Assembly: GCF_011759375.1 (NCBI RefSeq)
Contig: NZ_JAARML010000002.1
Location: 558,001-622,000 of the forward strand
Length of the DNA: 64,000 nt
Reading direction: 5' to 3'
Source: Paraflavitalea devenefica
GTDB taxonomy: Bacteria > Bacteroidota > Bacteroidia > Chitinophagales > Chitinophagaceae
Position numbers and translations under genes: made by a program. Positions 50,163 to 58,309 of the stretch are shown here, piece by piece. A model generated the notes under the pieces. The model did no database searches. It was given only the letters and a program-made list of their open reading frames with translations, and was not told the origin of the DNA. Every line of letters begins with the position of its first letter. Position 1 is the stretch's first letter.

Positions 50163-50453
50163 CTTACTTCAACCTCGCTTCAAACCTCGCTACTTTACGG
50201 GTATGTGGTACTGACACAAACCTATGGTAAAAGATACCCTGTTTCCAAATTTGCATGTCCGTTTCCTGCCTAAACCTGCACAAATGTCCCATTTGTCCGT
50301 TTTTGTACTTTTTGGTCTTCCGGTATGGTCCGCTGCTTCTTCTTATCCTGATTGGATTACTCCACTATTTTGAGTGGGGTGAGTGGGGGAATACAACACT
50401 AATCCCCCGCTGTTTTGTGTTCAAAACCGCTGCTTTTCGTGAAATGGGTAAAC

Positions 50454-50520
50454 TATAGCTTAGGTATAGCTTAGGTATAGCTGAGCTATAGAGTTCCCAT
50501 AGTCCAGGTATAGAGTATCC
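50454..50520. repeat. 11-bp tandem array B
   Basis: TATAGCTTAGG occurs twice and is followed by TATAGCTGAGC, all at exact 11-base period (50454-50486). Degenerate TATAG- and GTATAGAGTATCC-type units continue to about 50520. Confidence 0.82.
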
Positions 50521-50720
50521 ATACTGTATCTACGGCTGATCTATTGGTGATCCCAACCCTTGCTCCCTTATTCCGATACTATGTCTCCATTTTCCTGACT
50601 TCTTTTTGGGTCCGCTTATTTGCCTGTTCACTGCTTCCTGTACAGCAATATTGTTGCAGGGGCACAAGTTACCGTGCCACTTTTTCATAAGTCGCTGATA
50701 ATTTTATTTTACGCTATTAG

Positions 50721-50797
50721 CATGCTATTGGTATGCTTCGGGTATGCTTCAGCTATGCTTCCCCCATGCTTAGGCAATGCTTCCCGCATGCTTGTTT
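50721..50797. repeat. 11-bp tandem array C (seven units)
   Basis: Seven consecutive units of the form NATGCTTNNNN (for example TATGCTTCGGG, TATGCTTCAGC, CATGCTTAGGC, AATGCTTCCCG) keep an exact 11-base period from 50721 to 50797. Confidence 0.88.
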
Positions 50798-51105
50798 TGT
50801 ACTAAAAAAACTTTACAGGGTGGGTCGTATTGTTACCGCATGGGCTTTACACCCCCACAAATATACTTACCCAGGGAGAAGCCCCACCAAGAATGATCAG
50901 TTTTGCAAAAAATGATACAAATGATAAAAACGAAATGCCGGTATACCCTTTGTTCCGTTCATGTATGCTATCCCCTGCAAAAACAACCGGGGCCTGGATT
51001 TATACCTGATGCATTACAAGTGATCCCGACTGAATAACTACACAATTTTAATGGTGAGGAAGCGATAAAAGTCTTAAATTACATAAGATAGTTTAGCTTG
51101 TATAT

Positions 51106-52002
51106 ATGAAGCCGCTCGTTCAGAAACTGCCCCTTACTGCCGATACTTCTTTTATCGCCCAAACATTCCGCACACCGCATTTTGAAGTGGGCTGGCACCA
51201 GCATATTGAATATGAGCTGATCCTGTTTACCGAAGGTTCGGGCATGAGCTTTGTCGGCAACCAGGTGGGTGAGTTTGACACCGGGGATATTTATTTCCTC
51301 GGTTCCAACCTGCCGCATACGTTTCAAAAGAGCGGCGACCAAATCACCAGCGCCGTGGTGGTGCAGTTCAGGGATGATTGCTGGGGCAGTGACCTGCTGC
51401 GGATACCGGAAAGCCGGCACATGAAACAGTTACTGGACACCTCCCAGTATGGATTGAAGATACAGGGCGATTGCCGGCAGCGGCTGGCGCCGATGATCAA
51501 AGAACTGGAATGGGCGCATGATGGCCGGCGCCTGCTGTTGTTGCTACAGTGCCTGGACCTGATGGCCGAGACCAAAGAATATGTCACCGTATCTACGAAA
51601 GAAATAACCCAACTGAACAGTAAAGACAAGGATTGTATTGACCGGGTATTCCAGTTTACCATTGATTCTTTCCGCGATCCCGTTACGTTGCCGCAGGTAG
51701 CCGCCATTGCCTGCATGAGTGTGCCCGCCTTTTGTAATTACTTCAAGCGCAGCACGAAGAAAACCTATATTGACTTCCTTAATGAAGTGAGGATTGGTTA
51801 TGCCTGTCAGCTCCTGCAGGAAACCAACAACACCGTACTGGACATTTGTTATGAAAGCGGTTATAATACCATGACCAATTTTCACAAGCAGTTCTTAAAG
51901 ATCAAACAATTCACGCCTTTACAGTACCGGAAGCATTTTGCGGCGGAGGTGATTAAGAGGGGCGGGAATATTGGGATTGTGGAAGATGTTCCTGCTTCTT
52001 AG
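51106..52002 (+). CDS. AraC family regulator with cupin sensor domain
   Basis: A 298-residue transcription regulator. Residues about 20-110 form a cupin-type sensor (HFEVGWHQHIEYELILFTEG, GDIYFLGSNLPHTFQ), as in sugar- or metabolite-responsive AraC activators. Residues about 195-290 are the DNA-binding domain with VTLPQVAAIACMSVPAFCNY (first helix-turn-helix), KTYIDFLNEVRIGYACQLLQ and NTVLDICYESGYNTMTNFHK (second), ending TPLQYRKHF. It lies just upstream of the GT2-MauE pair. A broken copy of its 3' part lies at 54175-54307, so the gene belonged to the duplicated segment. It is the natural candidate to act on the repeated promoter element found in this locus. Confidence 0.93.
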   Translation: MKPLVQKLPLTADTSFIAQTFRTPHFEVGWHQHIEYELILFTEGSGMSFVGNQVGEFDTGDIYFLGSNLPHTFQKSGDQITSAVVVQFRDDCWGSDLLRIPESRHMKQLLDTSQYGLKIQGDCRQRLAPMIKELEWAHDGRRLLLLLQCLDLMAETKEYVTVSTKEITQLNSKDKDCIDRVFQFTIDSFRDPVTLPQVAAIACMSVPAFCNYFKRSTKKTYIDFLNEVRIGYACQLLQETNNTVLDICYESGYNTMTNFHKQFLKIKQFTPLQYRKHFAAEVIKRGGNIGIVEDVPAS

Positions 52003-52028
52003 TATAGCCCAACGAAAATGAGAATGTT

Positions 52029-52073
52029 GGTATGTTTTGTGATAAAATTGATATTCCCACTCTGTAATTTGCC
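52029..52073 (+). promoter_or_regulatory. Conserved promoter-like element, copy 1
   Basis: TATGTTTTGTGA (52031-52042), TTGATATT (52048-52055) and TAATTTGCC (52065-52073). The first and last blocks start 34 bases apart, as in copies 2 and 3. The TAATTTG box resembles a -7 element and no TTTG lies at the normal -33 distance. It is 145 bases upstream of the GT2 ATG. Confidence 0.6.
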
Positions 52074-52217
52074 TCCAGTTAGTGAAGTGAACTACGTCAC
52101 TACCTTCTAAAAAATTCAAACAACTTATAGCGCGGATAAAAAGCCCCGCAAGCGAGATAAACTCTGCTGGTAGCGGGATGGAATAGGCTTGTTTTTCAAA
52201 CCTGCAAATCTTATTAT

Positions 52218-53090
52218 ATGCCAATCAGTTTTAGTCTATTCGACCCTCCGGGACCTACTCCTGCCGTAAAGTCTGTTGATGACCGGCAAACTGGTCAGCT
52301 TGTTGCTGACAATAGCACTGCATCAGACGTCTCTATTAAAAAGTTGTCCATCATTATTCCGGTCTATAATGAAGCAAAAACCATTTCGCTGATCCTGGAC
52401 CGCATTCATGAAGTAAAGCTCATCAAAAATATAGAAAAGGAAGTGATCATTGTGAATGATTGCTCGACTGATCATACGGAGCAGGTGATTCATCAATATA
52501 TGTCTAACACACCGGCATCAACCATTCAATACTTATCCCATAACATTAACCAGGGGAAAGGTGCGGCTATTCATACGGGAATTGCCCATGCCACCGGAGA
52601 ATACCTGCTGGTGCAGGATGCTGACCTTGAATATGACCCGGGCGAATACAACAGTTTACTAAAGCCCGTGGTGGTTGGCGCGGCTGATGTAGTATACGGC
52701 TCCCGGTTCATGGGCGGTAACGCCCACCGCATCCTTTTCTTCTGGCATACCATCGGTAACAGGTTTCTCACCTTCTTGTCCAATTTCTTCAATAACCTGA
52801 ACCTGACCGACATGGAAACCGGTTACAAACTGTTCAAAACGGATATTATTCAGCGAATCCGCTTACAGGAAAAGCGCTTTGGCTTTGAGCCGGAGGTGAC
52901 GGCCAAGATAGCGATGGTGCCGGGGATAAGGATCTATGAGGTGGGCATTTCTTATTATGGACGAACATTCGCAGAAGGGAAAAAGATAGGTTGGAGGGAT
53001 GGCGTGAAAGCTATTTACTGCATACTGAAGTATGCATTGTTTAATAACCAGGTAATGAAGTCGAGTAAAGCAAAAGTAGCAACTGTATGA
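52218..53090 (+). CDS. GT2 glycosyltransferase, polyprenyl-phosphate sugar synthase type
   Basis: A 290-residue family 2 glycosyltransferase most like DPM1/dolichol-phosphate mannose synthase and other enzymes that load a sugar on polyprenyl phosphate. After a 35-residue polar N-terminus come LSIIIPVYNEAKTISLILDR (about 44-63), EVIIVNDCSTDHTEQVI, the metal-binding LVQDADLEYDP near 134, VVYGSRFMGGN near 155 and the acceptor motif TDMETGYKLFKTDIIQ with GFEPEVTAKIA. It has no C-terminal membrane helices. It overlaps the MauE-like gene by four bases. A fragment of a second copy is present at about 57222-57300. A GT-C-like protein that could use such a lipid-linked sugar is encoded at 58870. Confidence 0.92.
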   Translation: MPISFSLFDPPGPTPAVKSVDDRQTGQLVADNSTASDVSIKKLSIIIPVYNEAKTISLILDRIHEVKLIKNIEKEVIIVNDCSTDHTEQVIHQYMSNTPASTIQYLSHNINQGKGAAIHTGIAHATGEYLLVQDADLEYDPGEYNSLLKPVVVGAADVVYGSRFMGGNAHRILFFWHTIGNRFLTFLSNFFNNLNLTDMETGYKLFKTDIIQRIRLQEKRFGFEPEVTAKIAMVPGIRIYEVGISYYGRTFAEGKKIGWRDGVKAIYCILKYALFNNQVMKSSKAKVATV

Positions 53091-53551
53091 AAAGGACGAC
53101 TATCATTGAGATCATTGTTATGCTGTATGTCATCCTGTTCCTGTATACCGGCATCAGCAAGATCATGGAGTATGGTGTATTCAAGGAACAATTGGCGGAA
53201 TCGCCTATCCTGGCGCCTATGGCATCACTGGTAGCGCGTGGGCTGCCTATTGTGGAATTCTTGCTGGTCGTATTGCTGGCAGTTCCCCGGTGGCGATTGA
53301 AGGGATTTTATGCCTCTACAGGATTGATGATCGCTTTTACTATTTACATCATTGTACTCATGAGCTTTAATGATCAACTGCCCTGCAGTTGTGGTGGTGT
53401 GCTGGCAGCTTTATCATGGGGACAGCATATTGTTTTTAATGGTGTGTTTATTGTATTGGGTATTGTTGGGGTGATCCTCGAAAGAAAGGTGCGGAGGACG
53501 GCAGCGGATTACTGGCATGCTATTGTTAAACAGCCGGATCACAGCATTTAA
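53087..53551 (+). CDS. MauE/DoxX-type redox-associated membrane protein
   Basis: A 154-residue membrane protein with four predicted helices (about 6-24, 46-66, 75-95 and 112-132). The opening MLYVILFLYTGISKIMEYGVF is typical of the DoxX/MauE superfamily, and the loop motif NDQLPCSCGGVLAALSW (Cys-x-Cys-Gly-Gly) is the redox signature of the MauE branch, related in fold to VKOR/DsbB-like quinone-linked thiol oxidoreductases. MauE is needed for disulfide formation in methylamine dehydrogenase. Start and GT2 stop overlap by four bases (ATGA), so the two genes are co-translated. In this locus it could support disulfide formation in the six-Cys peptides; that link is inference. Confidence 0.85.
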   Translation: MKRTTIIEIIVMLYVILFLYTGISKIMEYGVFKEQLAESPILAPMASLVARGLPIVEFLLVVLLAVPRWRLKGFYASTGLMIAFTIYIIVLMSFNDQLPCSCGGVLAALSWGQHIVFNGVFIVLGIVGVILERKVRRTAADYWHAIVKQPDHSI

Positions 53552-53640
53552 TTTACTACACCAGCGCATAACGCTACATTTTGAATAACTGCGTTTGTTG
53601 ATCTATAAGGAAAGGGCCTCCATGCCAATGTCATTAAGTT

Positions 53641-53722
53641 AAGGACATAAGTATCCTCACCACAGTTTATGGAACTGGAGTTTCTCCGGTTCCTTATGTC
53701 TGCAAAAAAAACTGTGGTTATG
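53641..53722. repeat. Nested inverted repeats before the transposase remnant
   Basis: GACATAAG pairs with CTTATGTC, and ACCACAGTTT pairs perfectly with AAACTGTGGT, within about 75 bases directly ahead of the IS4-like remnant. They may be what is left of the insertion-sequence end. Confidence 0.45.
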
Positions 53723-54170
53723 TCTGTAAACCTAAAAATCATTCGTGAGTTAAAAAAAATATTACTCAAACGGCTTCTGATGTCTCTTTAAGAGAGCTGT
53801 TTGTTACTACCCGGGGCATATTTAGCCGAAACCGAAAATTTGGTTTTGAGCAACTAGCCTATCTGCTACTGAACTTCTTAAAAAGAGCTATAGTATTGAG
53901 CTTGACGGCTTCTACAGTCACATTGGTAAGCTCGGGATGAAGTAAGTAAATCTGCCTTCTGCCAGCAGCGAATGAAAGTAAAAGCTCTCTTTTTTTGCCT
54001 GTTTAAATGAAGTTTTGCTGAAAGGTTTTTATAAATATCACAACGATGATGTAAGGTATGGAAGGAATTACGCTTAATAGCTGTGATTGATACTATTATT
54101 GGCCTTGTCAATATCTGTAAGGTTTAGGTTGGGGATTCAATCTATCCTATTCTCTACAGGTAAACTGCAA
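53720..54170 (+). pseudogene. IS4-like transposase remnant, frameshifted
   Basis: Reading across three frames gives the N-terminal part of an IS4-family transposase: MSVNLKIIRELKK, then SDVSLRELF, TTRGIFSRNRKFGFEQLAYL, SYSIELDGFYSHIGKLGMK, SKSAFCQQRMKVKALFF and LLKGFYKYHNDDVRYGRNY. At least four frameshifts or stops separate these pieces, and the DDE catalytic core (expected after residue 120) is missing apart from an LRLIAVID-like fragment. It is therefore dead. It stands between the MauE gene and a broken AraC fragment and may mark the rearrangement that shaped this locus. Confidence 0.72.
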
Positions 54171-54174
54171 TTGC

Positions 54175-54307
54175 CTGTATGAGCGAGCGAACAATACCAT
54201 GGCCAATCTTAACAAGCAGTTTTTGAAGCTCAAGAGGGATGTCACTTTGTAATAAACGAAAACGTTTTCAGTAGGGAACGCCACGAAAGAAAACCTATTG
54301 GTATTGC
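54175..54307 (+). pseudogene. Fragments of a second AraC-type regulator gene
   Basis: 54190-54262 reads NTMANLNKQFLKLK then RDVTL and a stop, matching NTMTNFHKQFLKIK of the intact regulator (51106-52002). About 20 bases later, ACGAAAGAAAACCTATTGG matches the codons for TKKTYI of the same gene, although in the intact gene that segment lies upstream. So two pieces are present in swapped order. Confidence 0.65.
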
Positions 54308-54349
54308 CGAAGGTTAGAAGTAAGATGAATTATTATGAAGATGTATACT

Positions 54350-57025
54350 TTACGGCTTTTTTGCTATCGCCCCAAAATGATAGGTAAAGCCCAACAAAAA
54401 ATATTGCTGCAGGTTGTTTGCCTGGCTGTCTTCTATATAATTTCCTGATGTAGTTCTTGTAAGGTTATTGAACTGTTTTAATATATCAAAGGCAGAAAAG
54501 GTTATTTCAACCTTGCGGCTTTTCAGGCAGAGATAAGAGCCCTTTATATTCCACAACAAAGAACTTTTATCAAAACCTGCCGGTAGCCGGTTATTATAGC
54601 TGAACGACACCGACTGGTTTAATTTTAAGCGCTTTAATAAATATAGCTCCAGTTCCAAACCGGCATTATGTATCCAATATTGCTGATTCAAGGCTTTGTT
54701 TTGCTGGTATTTTAAATCCGACCAGGTTGGTGCATACCTGAAATAGGTATTAATAATATCCGTCCATTGATAACGAAAGTTGAAAATTAGCTGCATGCTA
54801 ATGTTATCTGTATTATTTAAAATGCCATCCAGATAGAGCTTGTCCCGCAAATAATTAATTTCAATATGACCGGTTATGCGAAAACTGTTCTTTCCTCTTT
54901 TTAGCATATAAGCCGAACTAAGAGCGCTTCTCCATGTATATACGCCATTTATATTTTCAAAACTGCTGGTTTGCCTTCCAAGGCTGTCGGTTTGAACGGA
55001 TGGAATAATCTTATTCTGCACAGTGTTAAATGTCAAAGAAGCGTTGTAAATACGCATCTTGGCTTTTTTGATTACAGCAGCTCCTTGGTTGTTAAAAGTC
55101 CATACAATGTTGTGTGCGAGCGAACGGCTTAACGTAGGGTTACCTTTGTTTATATATAGCGGGTTGGATATATTCTGCACCGGTTGCAATTGATCAAGAG
55201 TAGGCAGTATAACATTGGCTGTATAATTTAAATTATAAGACCTTCGGTTACCAATTTTTGAAAGGCTCAGACTTGGCACAAGATTTACCTCGATTTTACT
55301 GATGGAATTGCTGTGGGCTAAATCTTTTTGAGCCTGGTTATTTTGGAGGAGCATTATCCCTGTTACAAAACTAAAATTGTTCTTATTATACATTACACTG
55401 AATGTACTGGTATTGCTAAAGATGCGGGATCGAAACTGATTGCTGTAACTGGAATCTACCTTTAGCGCTCCCAGGCTATCTATATTCCGGGTGATCCTGC
55501 TAATATCGTTCCACTGTACATTAAATACATTAGTTAGGCTTAAAGTAAGATCCTTGCCTTTTTTTTTATTAATTCCCAATTCGGCAGCTAAATTATTCGT
55601 TTTATTAACCGATTGAAATTGCTGCCGAAAAAGTTGCTGTGAATCAACCAGGTTATTTTTATAAAAAACAATGCGCCCATCGCTATAATCCGTTGAACTC
55701 TTATTTGAGGAGCTATAAGATAAGCTCATAAGAATATTCCAGCTATCAATGTTTTTATTATAGTATATGCTATTTGCCCAGTTTGTTGTAATTTCTTTTG
55801 ACCGGTAAGAGTTTTCAAGGTGATTCAGTAAGTTGCCTTGCCCATCTTTTGTAATTGTTGAATTATTGTTACTGCTTAGGCTGTTGGTTCCATCAAGCAT
55901 TGTCTCAAACGTGGTTGCATTTGATTTTGACGAATGCTCCAGTTTTGCATTGGCTTTATGGTTGTTGCTCGCGTATTTCCCTTCGGAAAGAGATTGGGTA
56001 ATAAGCTGATTACCGGATAAAATATTTTGCCTTCTTTCTTTTATCAACTCCCTAACTGTATTAGGGTGATTGTATTGATAAGATCCGGTTATTTGCTTTT
56101 TGTCATTCAATTGATAACCATATTCAAGACCTGTGAATGTGTTTTCAGTAATGCCCGATCCGCTGCTTACCAGGGTAAATTGTGAAACAGTGGAACCGGC
56201 TTTATTAATATTGTTTCTGCCGGCATATGCACTTAAGCGGTTATTTTCTCTCATCAATGAACCGAAGCCAGATCCTTCATATCTTTTATCTGTACCGCCT
56301 AAAAAGCTACTGTTGCCAAAATATTTATTGCCCGCTTTTAGCTTTAGGTTCAATACCTGGCTTTGGATGAGTTGATTTGATCTTTGGTTAGCAAGGGAAT
56401 CGTTCGCAAATTGAATTTTGTCAACCATTTCACTGGATATGTTCGACAGTGCTACGGATCCATCTTCTCCAAAGAAAATTTTGCCATCTACTAACACCTT
56501 GCTTACGGGTCTTCCATTAAAAATCAACCTGCCGGAGTTGTCTATTTCCAAGCCTGGTATGCGTTTGAGTATATCCCGGGCCATAGAATTGGGTGGAACC
56601 CTGATGGCTGAAGCCCTGAATTCGACCGTGTCGCCTTTGATCACTACCGGCCTTTCTGCATTTACTACAACTGTATCCAAGTCAAGAGCAGCAGGTTGTA
56701 ACTGCACAGTTTGCATTGTAGACTCTTTTTGAGTTAATAGTACAAGGCCTTTGAAAGAGGTGTATCCGCGATAACTTATAGTAATCAGGAGGCTGTCATG
56801 AAGAGGCAATGCAACTAAGACAAACCTGCCATTATTTCCAGATATTCCGTTGGCAGCGCGGCTGCTGTCGCTAAGGCGGGTGGCCGTAACAGTGGCTCCT
56901 ACCAAGGGCTCCTTTTCGCGCATCACCCGCCCGATCAATATACCCTTTTCCTGAGCCACTGCCTGCAGCCCTTTCAGCATTAAAAGAAGCAAAAGAATAG
57001 TTGACTGTCTGTGGGAAATCATCAT
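54350..57025 (-). CDS. Outer-membrane beta-barrel protein, TonB-receptor-like
   Basis: About 891 residues. I start it at the ATG at 57025 (a second ATG follows at 57022), giving the signal peptide ILLLLLMLKGLQAVA; the open frame upstream would need a GTG. A CarboxypepD_reg-like domain (about 25-110; GILIGRVMREKEPLVGATVT) is followed by a plug-like domain (about 115-215; MARDILKRIPGLEIDNSG, LVDGKIFFGED) and a long C-terminal barrel of about 650 residues rich in aromatic and Asn residues, ending in the beta-strand FLLGFTYHFG. This is the outer-membrane beta-barrel family that in Bacteroidota forms large transport or export pores without a SusD partner. It is the only minus-strand gene between the redox and peptide genes and could move the six-Cys peptides or their products; that is inference. 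Confidence 0.88.
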   Translation of the reverse strand: MMISHRQSTILLLLLMLKGLQAVAQEKGILIGRVMREKEPLVGATVTATRLSDSSRAANGISGNNGRFVLVALPLHDSLLITISYRGYTSFKGLVLLTQKESTMQTVQLQPAALDLDTVVVNAERPVVIKGDTVEFRASAIRVPPNSMARDILKRIPGLEIDNSGRLIFNGRPVSKVLVDGKIFFGEDGSVALSNISSEMVDKIQFANDSLANQRSNQLIQSQVLNLKLKAGNKYFGNSSFLGGTDKRYEGSGFGSLMRENNRLSAYAGRNNINKAGSTVSQFTLVSSGSGITENTFTGLEYGYQLNDKKQITGSYQYNHPNTVRELIKERRQNILSGNQLITQSLSEGKYASNNHKANAKLEHSSKSNATTFETMLDGTNSLSSNNNSTITKDGQGNLLNHLENSYRSKEITTNWANSIYYNKNIDSWNILMSLSYSSSNKSSTDYSDGRIVFYKNNLVDSQQLFRQQFQSVNKTNNLAAELGINKKKGKDLTLSLTNVFNVQWNDISRITRNIDSLGALKVDSSYSNQFRSRIFSNTSTFSVMYNKNNFSFVTGIMLLQNNQAQKDLAHSNSISKIEVNLVPSLSLSKIGNRRSYNLNYTANVILPTLDQLQPVQNISNPLYINKGNPTLSRSLAHNIVWTFNNQGAAVIKKAKMRIYNASLTFNTVQNKIIPSVQTDSLGRQTSSFENINGVYTWRSALSSAYMLKRGKNSFRITGHIEINYLRDKLYLDGILNNTDNISMQLIFNFRYQWTDIINTYFRYAPTWSDLKYQQNKALNQQYWIHNAGLELELYLLKRLKLNQSVSFSYNNRLPAGFDKSSLLWNIKGSYLCLKSRKVEITFSAFDILKQFNNLTRTTSGNYIEDSQANNLQQYFLLGFTYHFGAIAKKP

Positions 57026-57129
57026 GGTACAATATAAAAAGAACACCTCTTGCCACGGTTCAGTATCTTCTTTAAAAACTATCCTATTTTTTATTCATCG
57101 CTACAGTCATTGAAAGAAATGTTAAAGTT

Positions 57130-57174
57130 GATATGTTTTGTGAGAATAATGATATTTCATTATAGTATTTTGCC
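57130..57174 (+). promoter_or_regulatory. Conserved promoter-like element, copy 2
   Basis: TATGTTTTGTGA at 57132, ATGATATT and TATTTTGCC at 57166, again 34 bases from block to block. It stands before a truncated GT2 fragment, as copy 1 stands before the intact GT2 gene, so the element and gene were duplicated together. Confidence 0.6.
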
Positions 57175-57221
57175 TGGAGAATTGAAAGGCATTGCTTTTC
57201 TCAATTACTTCAGTAAAGGCA

Positions 57222-57300
57222 ACAGCTATCAAAAAGGTATCCATCATTATTCCAGTCTATAACGAAGCCAAAACCGTTGCATTAATCTAAGGCCGCATCA
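57222..57300 (+). pseudogene. N-terminal fragment of a second GT2 gene
   Basis: The DNA reads AIKKVSIIIPVYNEAKTVALI followed by a TAA stop, against IKKLSIIIPVYNEAKTISLI in the intact GT2 gene at 52218. The frame then gives GRIN before homology ends. Only the first glycosyltransferase strand and helix remain. Similarity extends upstream into promoter element copy 2. Confidence 0.78.
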
Positions 57301-57311
57301 ATTAAGTTAGG

Positions 57312-57552
57312 CAACAAGGGCCCATTTGGGAAGTGTTTAGCAGTGAATGATTGTCCTGGGTCCTAATTATCAAAACAACTATCATGGTTAAGAGCGTTGG
57401 CTAAAAATGTAGAAGGGTGAAAGAACTGAGGCAAGGATCCACCTTCGCTAAAACTACTGAGGACGATGTGGCGAAGCCGAAAACCACTAAAACAGAGTAG
57501 GCAATATTTAAAAATCAACCTTTAGCTTTTTGAATGAAAAGGCACGTTTATT
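57312..57552 (+). promoter_or_regulatory. Conserved leader of peptide gene 1
   Basis: Shares about 240 bases with the DNA before peptide gene 3 (61059-61297): a CAAGGGCCC-type palindrome region, AATTATCAAAACAACTAT, a CTTCGC...GCGAAG stem, and the block TAGGCAATATTTAAA ending at the start codon. Both copies hold an 84-base frame with a stop 52 bases before the peptide ATG. Confidence 0.65.
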
Positions 57553-57834
57553 ATGAAAAAGATAAAATTCATGTTATTGTCTCTTTCTTTGGTAGGAGTA
57601 GTAGGTGGCGCTTTGGCGTTTAAGGCAAAATTTTTAGATACTTATTGTGTCGCAGCGCTACCAGCAGCCGGCACCTGTGGGCAGGTAGGTAAGCTTTGTA
57701 CAAATAAGATTGAATTTCAAACAACAACTAATGCAGGTGACTTTGTTTGTACTACTACACCTAATGCGATGGGTAATTGCCCTGCCACTTTAAGATGTAC
57801 CAATACTTCTACTAAACTCAAAATTGATCTGTAG
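57553..57834 (+). CDS. Six-cysteine secreted peptide, paralog 1 (DUF6520-like)
   Basis: A 93-residue exported peptide. The N-terminus MKKIKFMLLSLSLVGVVGGA is a signal sequence ending ALAFKA; the mature part is about 68 residues with six Cys in the contexts YCVAA, GTCGQ, KLCTN, FVCTT, GNCPA and LRCTN. It is Thr/Asn-rich, ends KLKIDL and is probably stabilised by three disulfides. It resembles the small Bacteroidota secreted proteins collected as DUF6520, but I recall that family only by its signal-peptide style, so the label is tentative. Two close paralogs lie downstream (57901, 61298). Signal peptide and first 25 codons are nearly identical at DNA level between all three, while the mature parts differ more, suggesting recent duplication followed by divergence of the secreted part. 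Confidence 0.85.
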   Translation: MKKIKFMLLSLSLVGVVGGALAFKAKFLDTYCVAALPAAGTCGQVGKLCTNKIEFQTTTNAGDFVCTTTPNAMGNCPATLRCTNTSTKLKIDL

Positions 57835-57900
57835 ATGATTGATCCGATAGGCAATATTTAAATCAACCTTTAGCTTTTTGAATGAAAAAGCACGTTTATT
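57835..57900 (+). promoter_or_regulatory. Short leader of peptide gene 2
   Basis: Only the last 60 bases of the conserved leader are present (TAGGCAATATTTAAATCAAC to the ATG). Peptide genes 1 and 2 are therefore likely one transcript, with the short copy keeping whatever translation signal the leader carries. Confidence 0.55.
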
Positions 57901-58185
57901 ATGAAAAAGATAAAATTCATGTTATTGTCTCTTTCTTTGGTAGCAGTAGTAGGTGGCGCTTTAGCGTTTAAGGCAAAATTTGATGGTTCTTATTGTGTCG
58001 CAGGGCTACCAGCAGTCGGCACCTGTGGGCAAGTAGGTAAGTTTTGTCCAAATGAGATTGATTTTGTCACAATGACTAATGCAGGTGGTGACTTTTTTTG
58101 TACTACTACACCTGATGCGAATGGTAATTGCCCTGCCAATTTAAGGTGTACCAATACTTCTACTAAATTCAAAATTGATCTGTAG
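57901..58185 (+). CDS. Six-cysteine secreted peptide, paralog 2 (DUF6520-like)
   Basis: A 94-residue paralog of the preceding peptide, 66 bases downstream. Signal peptide MKKIKFMLLSLSLVAVVGGA is followed by a mature peptide with the same six Cys (YCVAG, GTCGQ, KFCPN, FFCTT, GNCPA, LRCTN). Compared with paralog 1 it has an extra Gly in AGGDFFC and several charge changes (DGSYC for LDTYC, NEIDFVTM for NKIEFQTT). All three members keep CVA.LPA.GTCGQ-like spacing. A terminator follows at 58274-58309. Function is unknown; a structural, toxin-like or signalling role is conceivable, and the spacing of the Cys does not match any disulfide family I know. Confidence 0.85.
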   Translation: MKKIKFMLLSLSLVAVVGGALAFKAKFDGSYCVAGLPAVGTCGQVGKFCPNEIDFVTMTNAGGDFFCTTTPDANGNCPANLRCTNTSTKFKIDL

Positions 58186-58273
58186 ATGATTGACCCGTTA
58201 GGCAATCATCGCTAATTGTCTCCTTTAAGACTTTGAATATTAAATGGAGAATTGTTAGATAATGATCCAAATT

Positions 58274-58309
58274 GCTCCCCTTGCACGGTAATATGGGGAG
58301 CATTTTTTT
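58274..58309 (+). terminator. Terminator after peptide genes 1-2
   Basis: GCTCCCC (58274-58280) pairs with GGGGAGC (58295-58301), followed by seven T. The equivalent hairpin after peptide gene 3 lies at 61661-61698, so the terminator was duplicated with the unit. Confidence 0.82.

Larger units (their letters stand above)
49188..51105. other. 1.9-kb repeat-rich region without a convincing gene
   Basis: Frames present here lack coding character. Contents: GGCCTC/GAGGCC inverted repeat (about 49248-49300); a perfect 14-bp inverted repeat (49335-49368); T/G-rich DNA with two 25-bp near-identical direct repeats (49453-49477 and 49568-49592); CTAGTGG-type words (about 50008-50040); and three units each made of an AATCCCCNGCTGTTTT / AAAACCGCTG block followed by an 11-bp-period array. 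The last 300 bases form the upstream region of the AraC-type gene at 51106 and contain nothing I can name. Confidence 0.7.
57026..57552. other. Intergenic region with promoter copy 2, GT2 remnant and peptide leader
   Basis: Contents in order: upstream DNA of the beta-barrel gene, the second promoter-like element (57130-57174), a GT2 gene fragment (about 57222-57300), and a leader of about 240 bases that is repeated upstream of the third peptide gene. The leader contains an 84-base frame (57417-57500) and a CTTCGC/GCGAAG stem. Confidence 0.65.

Noticed and set aside
50119..50797. CRISPR array
   Set aside because: The units are 11 bp long and contiguous without spacers, and no cas gene is near.
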